Shown here piece by piece: positions 29,444-39,800 of a DNA stretch of 64,000 bases. Position numbers and translations under genes: made by a program. Where the stretch lies: assembly GCF_030814695.1 (NCBI RefSeq), contig NZ_JAUSVL010000001.1, positions 1-64,000 of the forward strand, read 5' to 3'. Numbering within the stretch: the stretch's first letter is position 1; each line of letters begins with the position of its first letter. The notes beneath the pieces were generated by a model. The model did no database searches. It was not told the DNA's origin and worked only from the letters and a program-made list of their open reading frames with translations. This DNA is from Oligosphaera ethanolica (GTDB taxonomy: Bacteria; Verrucomicrobiota; Lentisphaeria; Oligosphaerales; Oligosphaeraceae).

Positions 29444-29490
29444 TCAATAGCGTCCCCACCAGGCCGTCATCACGGCAGAACAACAGCGCC

Positions 29491-30912
29491 ATGGACATCA
29501 AAGCCCCCACCCTACCCTTCCCTCCGGCCAGCCTCTTCCTCGTCGGCATCGGCGGCATCGGCATGAGCGCCCTCGCCCAACTCCTCGCCTGGCAGGGCTA
29601 CCGCGTCGCCGGCAGCGACCGCAGCGCCGACGAACCCGGCAAGGCCGAACTCTACCACGCCCTCGAACAACAAGGCGTGAGGCTATACCCGCAAGACGGC
29701 AGCGGCGTCAAAACCGAAAAACCCGACGCCATCATCATCTCCAGCGCCGTCGAAGACAACAATCCCGACCTCCTGGCCATGCCCGCGCGGCCCGTCATCC
29801 ACCGCGCCAGCGCCCTCGCCCAGGCGTTGCAGCGTGTCCCCGCCCCGCTCATCGCCGTCGCCGGCTCCTGCGGTAAAACCACCGTTACCGCCTGGCTGGC
29901 CAGCGCCCTCAAAGCCCTCGGCGAACAGATATTGATGGTCAATGGCGGCTACGCGCTCAATTTCGTAAACGACACCGCGCCAGGCAATTTCTACAGCGAT
30001 TTCGACCCGCACTGGCTGGTCATCGAAGTCGACGAAAGTGACCGCTCACTCACCACCTTCAAACCCGACGTCGGACTGCTTCTCAATGTCGGCAACGACC
30101 ACTATAGCCAAGATGAACTGCGCAAGGTCTTCGGCGAATTCCTCCAAAACTGCCAGCAGGGCATCGCCTGCCTCAAAGAACTCGCGCCACTGGCCGCCGG
30201 CTCCAAGGCCGCGGTCACCTGTTTCGCCGCCGAACCCGATCCCGATCCCGCCGAGCCGGCCGTCATCGCCCCTGGCGACTACCAAGCCCGCCCCGACGGC
30301 ATTCACTTCTCGGCCGCCGGCATCGGCGCCGTCCACAGCGGCCAGTCCGGCCATCACAGCGCTGTCAATGCCTGCGCCGTCATCAGCGCCCTCAAGCTGT
30401 TGCCGCTAACATCTAGTAACGACGACATCTGCCGCGCCATCGCCGCTTTCCATGGCGTACGCCAGCGCTTTGAAGTGATGGGCTGCCTCCCCAGCGGCAC
30501 GCCAGTCATCAATGACTACGCGCACAACCCTGAAAAAATTGCCGCTGCCATTGCCACTGCCCGCGAGCGCTTTGGCTCGCCGTTGCTGCTTTTCTTCCAG
30601 CCACACGGCTTCAAGCCACTGGAATTCATGCGCGAGGCTCTCAAAGACGCACTGAAAAACAGCCTCCATAGTGGCGATCGCCTGCTGCTCCTGCCGGTCT
30701 TCTACGCCGGCGGCAGTGCGTCATTCCGCCCCAGCGCCGCCGAAGTCGCCGACGCACTGGTCGCCGCCGGCCTGCCCGTCGCCGCCGTCGCCGACCGCCA
30801 GGCCGCAGCAGCAGCCGTCCGCAATAGCGGCAGCCGCGCCAAAGCCGTCGTCGTCATGGGCGCCCGCGACAGCTCCCTCAGACCATGGTGCCAAGCACTT
30901 TGCCACGAATAA
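29491..30912 (+). CDS. MurC-like Mur ligase family protein
   Basis: 473 residues with the three Mur-ligase domains: N-terminal LFLVGIGGIGMSALAQLL; central P-loop GSCGKTTVTAWL (125-136) and EVDESDRSLTTFKPD; C-terminal NDYAHNPEKI and FQPHGFKPLEF. MurC and Mpl normally have GTHGKTT and a YGHHP-type motif. Here the P-loop His is Cys and HHP reads HNP. It may add an amino acid to UDP-MurNAc, recycle peptides like Mpl, or act outside peptidoglycan. No other cell-wall gene adjoins. Confidence 0.8.
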   Translation: MDIKAPTLPFPPASLFLVGIGGIGMSALAQLLAWQGYRVAGSDRSADEPGKAELYHALEQQGVRLYPQDGSGVKTEKPDAIIISSAVEDNNPDLLAMPARPVIHRASALAQALQRVPAPLIAVAGSCGKTTVTAWLASALKALGEQILMVNGGYALNFVNDTAPGNFYSDFDPHWLVIEVDESDRSLTTFKPDVGLLLNVGNDHYSQDELRKVFGEFLQNCQQGIACLKELAPLAAGSKAAVTCFAAEPDPDPAEPAVIAPGDYQARPDGIHFSAAGIGAVHSGQSGHHSAVNACAVISALKLLPLTSSNDDICRAIAAFHGVRQRFEVMGCLPSGTPVINDYAHNPEKIAAAIATARERFGSPLLLFFQPHGFKPLEFMREALKDALKNSLHSGDRLLLLPVFYAGGSASFRPSAAEVADALVAAGLPVAAVADRQAAAAAVRNSGSRAKAVVVMGARDSSLRPWCQALCHE

Positions 30913-30982
30913 CGAATGAGTTGGGGCGACCGGGGGGCGCCCCAACTAGTGCTCAGAGCCTGCCGACTTCGCGGCGTTTTAT

Positions 30983-31330
30983 TGCCGCGAAGCGGCAGAA
31001 GCGCTGAAAGCGCGATCTATGACAGCCCAGGGCAAGCGACGCCGAAGGCGGAGCGACGCCCTGGGTAAAACGCCATATCTGTCCGTGTTCCTCGGCCTCA
31101 TTGGCCCCAGTCGGCGAAGCTGACTGGGGCCAATGAGGCAATGGAACCTGGTGAACGCCTTCCCCGTCTTGCCCCCTGTACCCTCCGCGCTGTTTTTTAG
31201 GTCGCCCCTTCAGGGCTCAGTTCATGTGGGGGCTCTACCCAAGGCGACGCGCCCTGCGGGCGCTTGCCCTGGGCTTTCTTAGACCGCGCCTTTGGCGCTG
31301 AAAACTAAAGGCCGCAGGAACGGCTGTTAT
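30983..31330. repeat. Composite palindromic repeat, copy 2 (uninterrupted)
   Basis: The left arm is 30983-31067 and the right arm 31236-31318, an imperfect inverted copy sharing agcccagggcaagcg. The central stem arms are gcctcattggccccagtc (31095-31112) and its exact complement (31122-31139), loop ggcgaagct. Outer gttcc/ggaac segments add pairing. It ends gttatcaattactgaccga. The arms hold small hairpins GCGCTgaaAGCGC and GCGCCtttGGCGC. This copy shows the layout that the MITE and the IS110 interrupt elsewhere. Confidence 0.8.
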
Positions 31331-31489
31331 CAATTACTGACCGAGTGCCGACTAGTGCCGGCGGTGCCGACTAGTGCCGACGAGTGCCGGCGGATTTTTT
31401 GCGCCGTAGGCGCTTAACCATGCTTAACCCCAGGCTTTAGCCTGGGGATGCCGCCTTTCCCTGAGGCAGTGCCTCGTAGAGGCACCACA
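31331..31489. repeat. GTGCCGAC short tandem repeats and inverted triple-hairpin module
   Basis: Five diverged 9-10-bp units (gtgccgacta, gtgccggcg) lie at about 31344-31393. The triple-hairpin module of 4801-4890 follows in reverse orientation (31398-31489), with minor differences between the stems. Confidence 0.75.
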
Positions 31490-31557
31490 GCCCCCTAGCC
31501 AGCATTCCCCTGCCGATGCTTGCTGCCGCAGGCGCTGATGCGTCGCAGCGGTGGCCA

Positions 31558-32064
31558 TTACTTCCCGCTGCTCTTGGCCTCGGCGAGGCTTTGTCGGAGC
31601 TGGCGGTTTTCCTGCTCCAGGGCGCTGATCCAGTTTTTCTGTCGCTGGGCGTGTTCCTCGAGCAATTTCACGCGCATGACGCGTTCTTCGTCGCTGGCGT
31701 TGTCCAATTTCAGGCGCAATGACGCGACCAGGGTCCGTTCAGCGCGTTCGAGCCACTGCTTGACGGCGTCGATCTGGCTGTCGTCCAAGGGCGCCATGGC
31801 CAGGTAAGCCCGGTAATGCCAGACAGCAAGGGGCAGCTGCTCGTCCTGGCGCTCGAACATCATGCCGAGCTGCAGGTGGGCGCTGAGAGCATTGTCATTG
31901 TTGAGCAGTGCCCGCTGGAACGCGTCTGCCGCGGCACCGTAGTCCTTGTTGTCCAGCAGGGCCATACCCTGATGGTAATACGACTGCTCAGTCACTGGTC
32001 GGCAGGACACACCGCAGCACATTGCCCCCAGCAGCAGCAGCAACAACGCCAAGCACGTTTTCAT
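31558..32064 (-). CDS. Predicted lipoprotein with TPR-like repeat and coiled coil
   Basis: 168 residues from the ATG at 32064, which overlaps the preceding gene's stop (ATGA). A signal peptide (MKTCLALLLLLLGAMCCGVSC) ends in cysteines, most likely lipidated at GVSC. A TPR-like unit follows (YYHQGMALLDNKDYGAAADA, then LSAHLQLGMMFE). The last 60 residues look like a coiled coil. It probably sits in the periplasm on a membrane. Function unknown. Confidence 0.75.
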   Translation of the reverse strand: MKTCLALLLLLLGAMCCGVSCRPVTEQSYYHQGMALLDNKDYGAAADAFQRALLNNDNALSAHLQLGMMFERQDEQLPLAVWHYRAYLAMAPLDDSQIDAVKQWLERAERTLVASLRLKLDNASDEERVMRVKLLEEHAQRQKNWISALEQENRQLRQSLAEAKSSGK

Positions 32065-32951
32065 CCCTCTGCCCTCCACGTTACCGCGCTACTCACCACG
32101 GGCTGCCAGGCGTCGGCGCAAATGACGCAGTTGTCACGTAGTGCCCAGCACGCCGCCGAGTTCATGTCCAATACGAATGCCCCATTGGTGACCTCACAAC
32201 TGATCTGGCCACCATCAGCGAGGCGGCCAACGATGCCGAGGCGGGCCATCATGGGCAACAGCCCCGCAATATCCCAAAGCTTCATGTGGCCGACGTAGGC
32301 TTGGGCCTGCCCCGTCAGCACTGCTGCCAACGCCTCCACCGCACTGCCGCTGGCCACAACCGGATTCGGCATGCGCAGCTGCCCGCTTTTGCAAAAACGC
32401 TGTCCGAGCATCAGCACGCCACCCGCCTGCCACGCGCCCGCTGCCGGCGCCAACTCGCGCCGCGTCGCCGCCGTCAAGGGCGCCGACAATCCCGCCAAGC
32501 GGTAATGCACAACGCCCTCGCCCTCGCTCACCAAGATATCGCCGCATTCCGGCACCATCACCGCGCCATGGCGCAGAACGCCGCCGACCATGTGGCCAAT
32601 GGAAATGCCCCAGAGCGGAAAGCCATGCGCAAAAGACGACGTGCCGTCAATCGGATCGACCACCCAGCAGGACCCGCGCAACGCCTCGCGCGCATAGTCC
32701 GCGCCGCGTTGCGCAATCGTCTCTTCACCGATGAAATACTCGCCCGGGCCTGGCAAGGCCGCGCTCAGCAGCGCTTCGATGTCGCGATCGACCTCGGTGA
32801 CGAGACTGCCGTCGCTCTTCAAAGTCCAGCTGCTGGCGGCGCGATGGGCCAAAGCCCGCCGCGCGCAATCCAGGAGTATCTCGGCCATGGCTGCGGCGTC
32901 CCAGCTGCGGCCATGGCCACCAGGCGCGGAATTCATAGCGCTGTTGCCCAT
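32061..32951 (-). CDS. Inositol-monophosphatase-family phosphatase (HisN/CysQ-like)
   Basis: 296 residues from the ATG at 32951, whose A is the last base of the upstream stop (TGATG). Metal-binding motifs are GEET (75-78), WVVDPIDGTSSFAHG (96-110) and LWDIAG. Family members dephosphorylate inositol phosphate, histidinol phosphate or PAP; Lys/Ser at SDG suggests a Mg-dependent enzyme but does not set the substrate. It overlaps neighbours at both ends, so its operon membership is firm. Confidence 0.85.
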   Translation of the reverse strand: MGNSAMNSAPGGHGRSWDAAAMAEILLDCARRALAHRAASSWTLKSDGSLVTEVDRDIEALLSAALPGPGEYFIGEETIAQRGADYAREALRGSCWVVDPIDGTSSFAHGFPLWGISIGHMVGGVLRHGAVMVPECGDILVSEGEGVVHYRLAGLSAPLTAATRRELAPAAGAWQAGGVLMLGQRFCKSGQLRMPNPVVASGSAVEALAAVLTGQAQAYVGHMKLWDIAGLLPMMARLGIVGRLADGGQISCEVTNGAFVLDMNSAACWALRDNCVICADAWQPVVSSAVTWRAEG

Positions 32952-33583
32952 CAGGCCCAGGCTCCCAGCGCCGTCAGCCAATGGCGTGCAATCAAGGCGT
33001 GGCCGGCTGGCGTCGGATGCACGCCGTCGGCCGCCCATTGCGCCGGACAAGCGCGGCAGGCTGCCGCCGCCAACAGCCCGTCCAGAGGCACGTATATCGT
33101 CTTGAATTCCAGCGCAAGCAGCCGCAGAGCGTTGATCTTCAGATCAAGATCAGCCCGCCAGGCCTTGCGGTCCTCCGGGTAGGGCAGCACAAAGGGCTCC
33201 AGCAGAATGATGCGCGCCTTGGTGTTCTCGCGGGTCAAACGCAACAACTCGCGGCAATTAGCCGTGTACGCCTCGACGCCGGTCGGGTCATCGCGATCAT
33301 AGCGCCGCCAGGTGTCGTTGATACCGATCAGTATGGACACCCAGTCGGGCTTGAGATCGATGCAATCCAGCTGCCAACGCGCCACCAGATCCTTCGAACG
33401 ATTGCCGCTGATGCCGCGATTAAGAAAACGCACGCCCTTTTCCGGGTACGCCGCCGTAAAGCGCGCTGCGATCTGCGCGGCATAGCCGCCGCCGAGCATC
33501 GTGTCGTTCTCGCGGGAGCGGCCGCAGTCCGTCACGCTGTCGCCCTGAAAAAGCACCGTCGCGCCATCCTGAATCAAGGTCAT
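32951..33583 (-). CDS. SGNH/GDSL-family hydrolase
   Basis: 210 residues from the ATG at 33583 with GGAAAGGA upstream. Block I FQGDSVTDCGR (Ser nucleophile), block II NRGISGNRS, block III ILIGINDTW and block V DGVHPTPAGH are all present. There is no signal peptide from this start, so it is probably cytosolic. Relatives are carbohydrate esterases or lipases, and a deacetylase-type role on sugars would fit the sugar-related neighbours. Confidence 0.88.
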   Translation of the reverse strand: MTLIQDGATVLFQGDSVTDCGRSRENDTMLGGGYAAQIAARFTAAYPEKGVRFLNRGISGNRSKDLVARWQLDCIDLKPDWVSILIGINDTWRRYDRDDPTGVEAYTANCRELLRLTRENTKARIILLEPFVLPYPEDRKAWRADLDLKINALRLLALEFKTIYVPLDGLLAAAACRACPAQWAADGVHPTPAGHALIARHWLTALGAWA

Positions 33584-33666
33584 GATCGTCGTCCTTTCCA
33601 AATACACTTCGCTGGTATTTCCTGCTATGGTCCATGTCGACGCGTCATTGCGCCAGCATGCGTCCC

Positions 33667-34656
33667 TCATTGCTTTTGCTGCTCAAGGTCCAGCAGCGCC
33701 TGCAGGCGTCCACGCAGGATTGCCGCCGAGGCGTCCAGGCCGCGTTGCTCATCCCCGCTGAGAGAGCCCGTAATGACGCGCACAATACCCTCGCGCCCCA
33801 CGACGCAGGGCACGCTCAGGCAGATGTCCCGCTGGCCGTATTCCCCCTGCAGCAGCGTCGATACTGTCAGCACGCTGTGCTGGTCGCGCAAGACCGCGGC
33901 ACTGATTTCCACCAGAGCCATGCCGACGCCGTAACAGGTCGCACCCTTGGCGTCAATGATATGATAGGCCGAGTGACGCACCTGCTCCAACACCGCTTCG
34001 CGATTGACCGCCGACGCCAAAGGCGTGTCACAACAACCGCAGCCAGCGCAAATGTCCGCCACCGGCGTGCCGCCGACGTGGGACAGGCTCCACGCCGCCA
34101 CCTCGCTGTCACCGTGCTCGCCAAGGATGTACGCATGCACGTTGTGGATATCCACCTGGCATTTCCGCGACAGGATATGCCGGAAACGAGCGCTGTCCAA
34201 CACCGTCCCGGAACCGAAGACCCGCCGGCGATCATTCCCGAGCTCCGCAATGGCGATCTGCGTTAAAATGTCTACCGGATTGGACACCACAATGACCGGC
34301 GCCGTCCCACCCGACGCCTTGATATCACCCATAATCGCCCGCATAATCCGCGCATTGCGCTCAAGCAGATTCAGCCGGGACTCGCCGGGCTTCTGCGCCG
34401 CGCCGGCGGTAATCACGATCAGCGCCGCGTTGCCATAGTCGCCAGCATCGCCCGCACGGATGGACTGCATCGGCGCGAAAGCGCTGCCGTGGGACAGGTC
34501 CATCACCTCGCCTTCCACCCGCGCCCGATTGACGTCGACGAGAACAATTTCCTCCGCCAAGCCCTTGATCATCAGCGCATACGCGAAGGACACGCCCACC
34601 GCACCTGCGCCGACTATCACGACCTGCCGGCTTGTGCTCCCAGAGTATTTTATCAT
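33667..34656 (-). CDS. ldh: L-lactate dehydrogenase
   Basis: 329 residues. NAD-binding GAGAVG is at 16-21. The substrate loop GAAQKPGESR has Gln88, which marks lactate rather than malate dehydrogenase, and Arg94. The catalytic pair is Arg157 and His181 (LGEHGDSE). It reduces pyruvate to L-lactate, giving NAD+ in fermentation. The gap to the DapF-like gene upstream is 36 bp. A Cys-rich stretch (CAGCGCCD, about 204-211) is unusual for the family. Confidence 0.92.
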   Translation of the reverse strand: MIKYSGSTSRQVVIVGAGAVGVSFAYALMIKGLAEEIVLVDVNRARVEGEVMDLSHGSAFAPMQSIRAGDAGDYGNAALIVITAGAAQKPGESRLNLLERNARIMRAIMGDIKASGGTAPVIVVSNPVDILTQIAIAELGNDRRRVFGSGTVLDSARFRHILSRKCQVDIHNVHAYILGEHGDSEVAAWSLSHVGGTPVADICAGCGCCDTPLASAVNREAVLEQVRHSAYHIIDAKGATCYGVGMALVEISAAVLRDQHSVLTVSTLLQGEYGQRDICLSVPCVVGREGIVRVITGSLSGDEQRGLDASAAILRGRLQALLDLEQQKQ

Positions 34657-34692
34657 GTTGTCATGCTCTCCTGAACCCTCAGTTGTTTTTCC

Positions 34693-35601
34693 TCAAAACG
34701 CCTGGTCGCCATCGCGGCCAAACCACCTGCATTCGCAGACCAGCGCCGTCGGGCCAGTCTGCCGCAACATCATGTCTGCAGCGGCGGTCACAGTCAAGTC
34801 GCCGCCAGGCATGGACACCGTCACCGGCGACTGACAATAACCCAAACGCATGGCTACGGCCGCCACCGCTGTGGCGCTGCTGCCCGACGCCAGCGTGTAG
34901 CCCGCACCACGCTCCCATATCTCAATACGGACGCGATGGGCGTCCTCAACGCGCATGAACTGCACATTCGTGCGTCGGGGAAAACACGGCGCGCATTCCA
35001 GCTGCGGACCATATTCCCGGGCCACCGCCGGGCTCAGCTCGCCGTCCCACAGCACCACGCAGTGAGGATTGCCCACCGACGCCGCACAATAACGCAAGGT
35101 CCGTCCACCCAGCACCAGTTCTTCGTTGAGTACCTCGCGTCGCGGTCCCGTTACAGGTATCTGGTCACTCCAGAAAGTCGCCCGCCCCATGGCCACGGTG
35201 ATGGACTGCTGGGGATCCGCAATAGTCACCTCCACCACGCCACCAAGCGTCGCTAAACGGAATGGCGCCGAACCGACAAGGCTGCGATCATGCAGCCAGC
35301 GGGAAAAAATCCGCAGGCCATTGCCGCTCTTCTCCGCCTCCGAGCCGTCGGGGTTGTAGATGCGCAGCGCGCAGCACACCCCCGCGCAGTCGGCGGCATT
35401 CAGACCGGCCTCGGCGCAAAAAGCCGCAAAATCCTCACTGCCAGGCATGATCGGCCCCAGGAGAATGCCGTCGCTGCCCACGCCGTAGTTGCGATGACAG
35501 ATCAGCCGGATGTCAGCGACGCCCAATGGCCCAGCCAGTTCGGCGGGAGACAGCACCAGGTAGTCATTGCCCAGGCCGTGATATTTACGCATTGTCAGCA
35601 T
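34693..35601 (-). CDS. DapF-like protein lacking both catalytic cysteines
   Basis: 302 residues with the two-lobed diaminopimelate epimerase fold: KYHGLGNDYL at the start, SVGNPHCVVL, and NVQFMRVED. DapF uses two Cys, in CGNGAR and LACGTGA. Here they read EKSGNGLRIF (Ser92) and TLASGSSATA (Ser239). A Cys-containing insert lies at about 62-77 (CAEAGLNAADCAGVCC). It may belong to a DapF-related subfamily with another reaction, or epimerise poorly. GAGGAG precedes the ATG, and the Gfo/Idh gene ends 8 bp before it. Confidence 0.82.
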   Translation of the reverse strand: MLTMRKYHGLGNDYLVLSPAELAGPLGVADIRLICHRNYGVGSDGILLGPIMPGSEDFAAFCAEAGLNAADCAGVCCALRIYNPDGSEAEKSGNGLRIFSRWLHDRSLVGSAPFRLATLGGVVEVTIADPQQSITVAMGRATFWSDQIPVTGPRREVLNEELVLGGRTLRYCAASVGNPHCVVLWDGELSPAVAREYGPQLECAPCFPRRTNVQFMRVEDAHRVRIEIWERGAGYTLASGSSATAVAAVAMRLGYCQSPVTVSMPGGDLTVTAAADMMLRQTGPTALVCECRWFGRDGDQAF

Positions 35602-35609
35602 GACACTCC

Positions 35610-36668
35610 TCAGTTCAGTCCCTCGCCGTCGTCAAAATGCACCACCTGGCCCGATGAACCCGATTCCCAGATGGCGTCAATCACCCGCAGCAACCGCCGC
35701 TCCTCCGCCAGGGTGACCATGGGCTCGGCCTTGCCCAACAGGCAATCGCGCAAGTTCTCGTAGTAGCTGCGCCAGCGCCCGGGCAGGGTCGGCACAACCT
35801 GCTCGTCCGTGCGCGTTTTCAGTACGCCGTAGTTGCTGGCGGGTTCCACCGCTGCGTCAATATTCCCGGCGGTCTGGGCCTTCTCCTGGGGGTCCAAACC
35901 AAATTTCTGGAAGGTCCCCTCCGTGCCACGCACGTAGAAATGCGGCTTGTGAATAGCCGCCATGCTCGACATGTCAATCACCGCTGTCCGCCCGCCGGCA
36001 AAACCCAGCACGACCAGCGCTTCGCTCTCCACATCCACGCCAGGCAAGTCGTAGTGCAGGCGGCAATAGACGCTGCGCACGGGCTCCGGAAACAACACCA
36101 GGACCTGATCCAGCAAGTGCGGCCCCAAATCAAAAATCTTCCCGCCACCCAGCTCGCGCTTGCCGCGCCAGCCGCCCCAGGCGCCAAAACCCTGCCAGGC
36201 CAATTCAACCCAGCGGACGTCGCCCAGCCGGCCCGTCTGCTGCAAGTGCCGCACCGTCAGAAAATCACCGTCAAGCCGGCGGTTCTGAAAGACCGTCAGC
36301 AGCCGTCCGCTCTCTTCACTGGCGCGGATCATCGCCTCGCAATCCCGCAGGGACAGGCACATCACCTTGTCCGTCACCACATGCTTGCCGGCACGCAGAG
36401 CCTTGATGGCCAAATCGGCATGGCTCCAGTTGGGTGTGGCCAGCACCACGGCGTCCACCGCCGGGTCGCTCAGTACGTCATCAAAACTCGCGAAGGTCCG
36501 GCACTGCCGGTCGGCCTCGGCACGCACCCGTTTCTCTGGATCGCGGCTGGCAACGCCGTAGAGCTCCAGGCCGGGCGTCGTGCTGATCAGATAGCTGTGA
36601 CATTCGCGACCCCAACGGCCATAGCCGACCACAACCAGACGCGGCGCGTGTCCATCTTCTCTGCACAT
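35610..36668 (-). CDS. Gfo/Idh/MocA-family oxidoreductase
   Basis: 352 residues. The N-terminal Rossmann segment is LVVVGYGRWGRECHSYL, then DAVVLATPNWSHADLAIKAL and the Lys-containing motif GKHVVTDKVM (normally EKP). The C-terminal alpha/beta domain carries DLGPHLLDQVLVLF. The family oxidises or reduces sugars and inositols with NAD(P). It heads a minus-strand operon with a DapF-like protein, lactate dehydrogenase and the SGNH-IMPase-lipoprotein set. The 180-bp spacer to the divergent debranching enzyme probably holds both promoters. Confidence 0.88.
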   Translation of the reverse strand: MCREDGHAPRLVVVGYGRWGRECHSYLISTTPGLELYGVASRDPEKRVRAEADRQCRTFASFDDVLSDPAVDAVVLATPNWSHADLAIKALRAGKHVVTDKVMCLSLRDCEAMIRASEESGRLLTVFQNRRLDGDFLTVRHLQQTGRLGDVRWVELAWQGFGAWGGWRGKRELGGGKIFDLGPHLLDQVLVLFPEPVRSVYCRLHYDLPGVDVESEALVVLGFAGGRTAVIDMSSMAAIHKPHFYVRGTEGTFQKFGLDPQEKAQTAGNIDAAVEPASNYGVLKTRTDEQVVPTLPGRWRSYYENLRDCLLGKAEPMVTLAEERRLLRVIDAIWESGSSGQVVHFDDGEGLN

Positions 36669-36849
36669 AGATCTTTTATCCTTATTTCGCTATGGGACTC
36701 CCTGGTTTTTTAACATATATCCCGTTACAGTTAAACAAACGTCTCCCCGGGCTTTTTCTGCAGCTCCCAATCGCAGCAACAACCATGCAGCCCGGGACAC
36801 CAGCGCGCCCAAGGCTCGCTCACAGACCCGCAAAGAGATTGGCCAGCCT

Positions 36850-39800
36850 ATGCCCCTAACCCAAATACCGGCGCCTGGCGCCAAACTCGTCCGTTTCGCC
36901 GGCGACTGCCTTGATGTACTCCTCACGTTGCCGGACTCCCGGCCGGGCCGGGCATTCGTCCGCAGCAATCTCGGGCAGGCCGCTATCCGCCGCGCGGAAA
37001 TCATCGCCAATATCGAAGAACACAAGGCCATCCTCGGCCGCGATTGGCGCGATCTGCCCATGCACGACGACGGCAACGGCCAGTTCTCCATCACCCTACC
37101 TCTCAATGACGTCGGCGTCTTCGACCTCAAGTCCTTCTTCATACCCGACGATGGCGGCGAAACCATCTGGTGCCGCGGCGATAATACCCGCGTCAAAATT
37201 GAACCGTCCCGCTGCGCCGGCGGCAACACCATCTACAACGCCTTCATCCGCCAGTTCGGCAAAAACCGCTCCGGCGGCGCCTGGACACAAAAACACCACG
37301 ACGCCGAGGCCTTGCTGGATAAGGACGGCTACACGGTCATCCCCCCATCCGGCAGCTTCAACGACCTGGCGCAGGAACTGCACTTCATCATCGACACCCT
37401 CGGCTTCCGCATCATCCAGCTACTGCCCATTCACCCGACGCCGACGACTTTCGCCCGCATGGGCCGCTTCGGCAGCCCCTTCGCCCCACTGGACTTCTTC
37501 ACCGTCGATTCCTCCATGGCCATTTTCAACCGCCACCGTACGCCCCTGGAACAATTCGTCGAGCTCGTCGACGCCATTCACGCCCACGACGCCAAAGTCA
37601 TCATCGACCTGCCCGCCGCCCACACGGGCTGGGGCTCCACCTTCCAGGTCCACAGCCCCGAGTGGTTCAGCCGCAATCCCGATGGCAGCTTCCAAAGCCC
37701 CGGCGCCTGGGGCGTCACCTGGGAAGACCTCTGCAAAATGAACTTCCAGAACCAAGCACTCTGGAAAAGCCTCGCCGAGGTCTTCCTCCACTGGTGCCGA
37801 CTCGGCGTCGACGGCTTCCGCTGCGATGCCGGCTACATGATCCCCCAACCCGTCTGGACCTACATCAGCGCCAAAGTCCGCCAGGAATACCCCGACACCA
37901 TCTTCTTCCTCGAAGGCCTTGGCGGCACCCTCGCCAGCACGGCGCTGCTCCTCCAGGACGGCGGCCTCAACTGGGCCTACTCCGAACAATTCCAGCAATT
38001 CGGCTTCGACGCACTGAAAAACTACACCCAGTTCGCCATCGATTTCTCCGATCAGGTCGGCATGCTCATCAATTTCGCCGAAACCCACGACAACAGCCGC
38101 CTCGCCGCCACCTCGCCTGCCTGGGCCGCCCTACGCAGCATGACCGCGGCACTCCTCGCCCCCGGCGGCGGCTTCGCCATCGCCAACGGCGTCGAATGGC
38201 TGGCCAGCGAAAAAATCGACGTCCACCAGGCCGCCAGTCTCAACTGGGGCGCCCAGGACAACCTCGTCGAGCTCATCCGCAGCCTCAATCTGCTGCTACT
38301 CAACCACCCGGCCTTCGAGGCCCACGCCACCCTCCGCGTCCTCAACCACGACAGCAGCGGCAACGCCATCGCCCTCCTGCGCACCCCAGCCGATGACAGC
38401 GCCGCGCCCGTGCTCGTCGTCGTCAATCCTCACGAACAGGAACACGCCACCCTGCAATGGCCGGTCAGCAGCTTCGATCCGGGCAAAGCGCCCGTCGATC
38501 TCGTCAGCGGCCGCCATGTCCAGGTGGACAAACACGGCGACCGCGCCGCGCTCATCATCCAGCCCGCCGCCGCCTTCTGCCTCGCCGCCGCCGCCCCAGC
38601 GCCGCAACGCCGCCCCAGCAACTGGCAATGCTATCGCGACCGCGTGCTGGATTTCTTCGTCGACTTCCACGGCTTCGGCAATATGGCCGATGTCGATGTC
38701 GACCAGCTCGCCGATCTGCTGTGGGAAAACCCACCCGCCTTCGTGCGCCAGGCCCTAACCGCCGCCAGCTATCAACCCGTCATCGAATGGCGTCCCGGTC
38801 ACGACGAACGCCGGCTGGTCACCGTCCCACCCGCCCATCTCCTCTACGTCCATCATGACAAGCCCTTCCGCGTCAGCGCCTGGCGCGGGGATACCTGCAT
38901 CCAGCGCAAAACCGCGCTGTCACGCAAACACGGCGGCTTCTTCGCCCTCCTCCAGCCGCTCAACACGACCCGCCAGGCCCGGCAGGATGAAATCGTCGAC
39001 CTCAAACTGGAGCTTTTCTGCCACCAGAGCCAGGCAAAAGCCGCCGCTCCCTGCCAGAACCTCCACGCTCAACTCCTGCTGGCCGCCGATGGCGACCGCC
39101 AGCGCGTCTCTCTCTCTCTCCCCGCCGCTGCCATCACCCCGGCCCACGCCGGCCTCTGCTGCAGCGACCTCGGCGCCTACACCCTCGCTCGTGCCTCCTG
39201 GGGCGCCATCGCCAGCCAGTACGATGCACTCCTGGCCGCCAACCTCGACCAGAAGGTACCCGTCGACCGCGTCGTCATGCTCAGCCGCTGCCGTGCCTGG
39301 GTCATCTGCCGCGATTTCTCCCAAGAACTCAACCTGGACTGCCAGACCCTCTTCCGCGCCAGCTATAACAACTGCCTCCACTGGCAATTCGCCGTGCCCT
39401 CCGGTATGGGTCAGACGGTCTGGGTCGATGCCGTCCTCACCCTCGATCGCCACGACAACGCCGTCAGTATCCGCTTCTCCCGACCACCAGCGCCCGCCGA
39501 AGACGACAACAGCCTCGATCCCGCACAGGCCGTCACCCTCGTCGTCCGCCCAGACATCGAAGACCGCAGCAATCACCACGCCACCAAGGCCTACACCGGC
39601 CCGGAACAGCTCTTCCCGCAAGCCATCAGCGCCGCCCAACGCCACTTCGTCTTCAATCCCGGACACGGTCACCGCCTCCAGGCCACAGCCGACCACGCAG
39701 TCTTCCACGCCAAGCCCGAATGGTCCTACGTGGTACCATACCCCGTCGAAAAAGAGCGCGGCCTGGGCGACAGCGGCGATCTCTTCAGCCCCGGATACTT

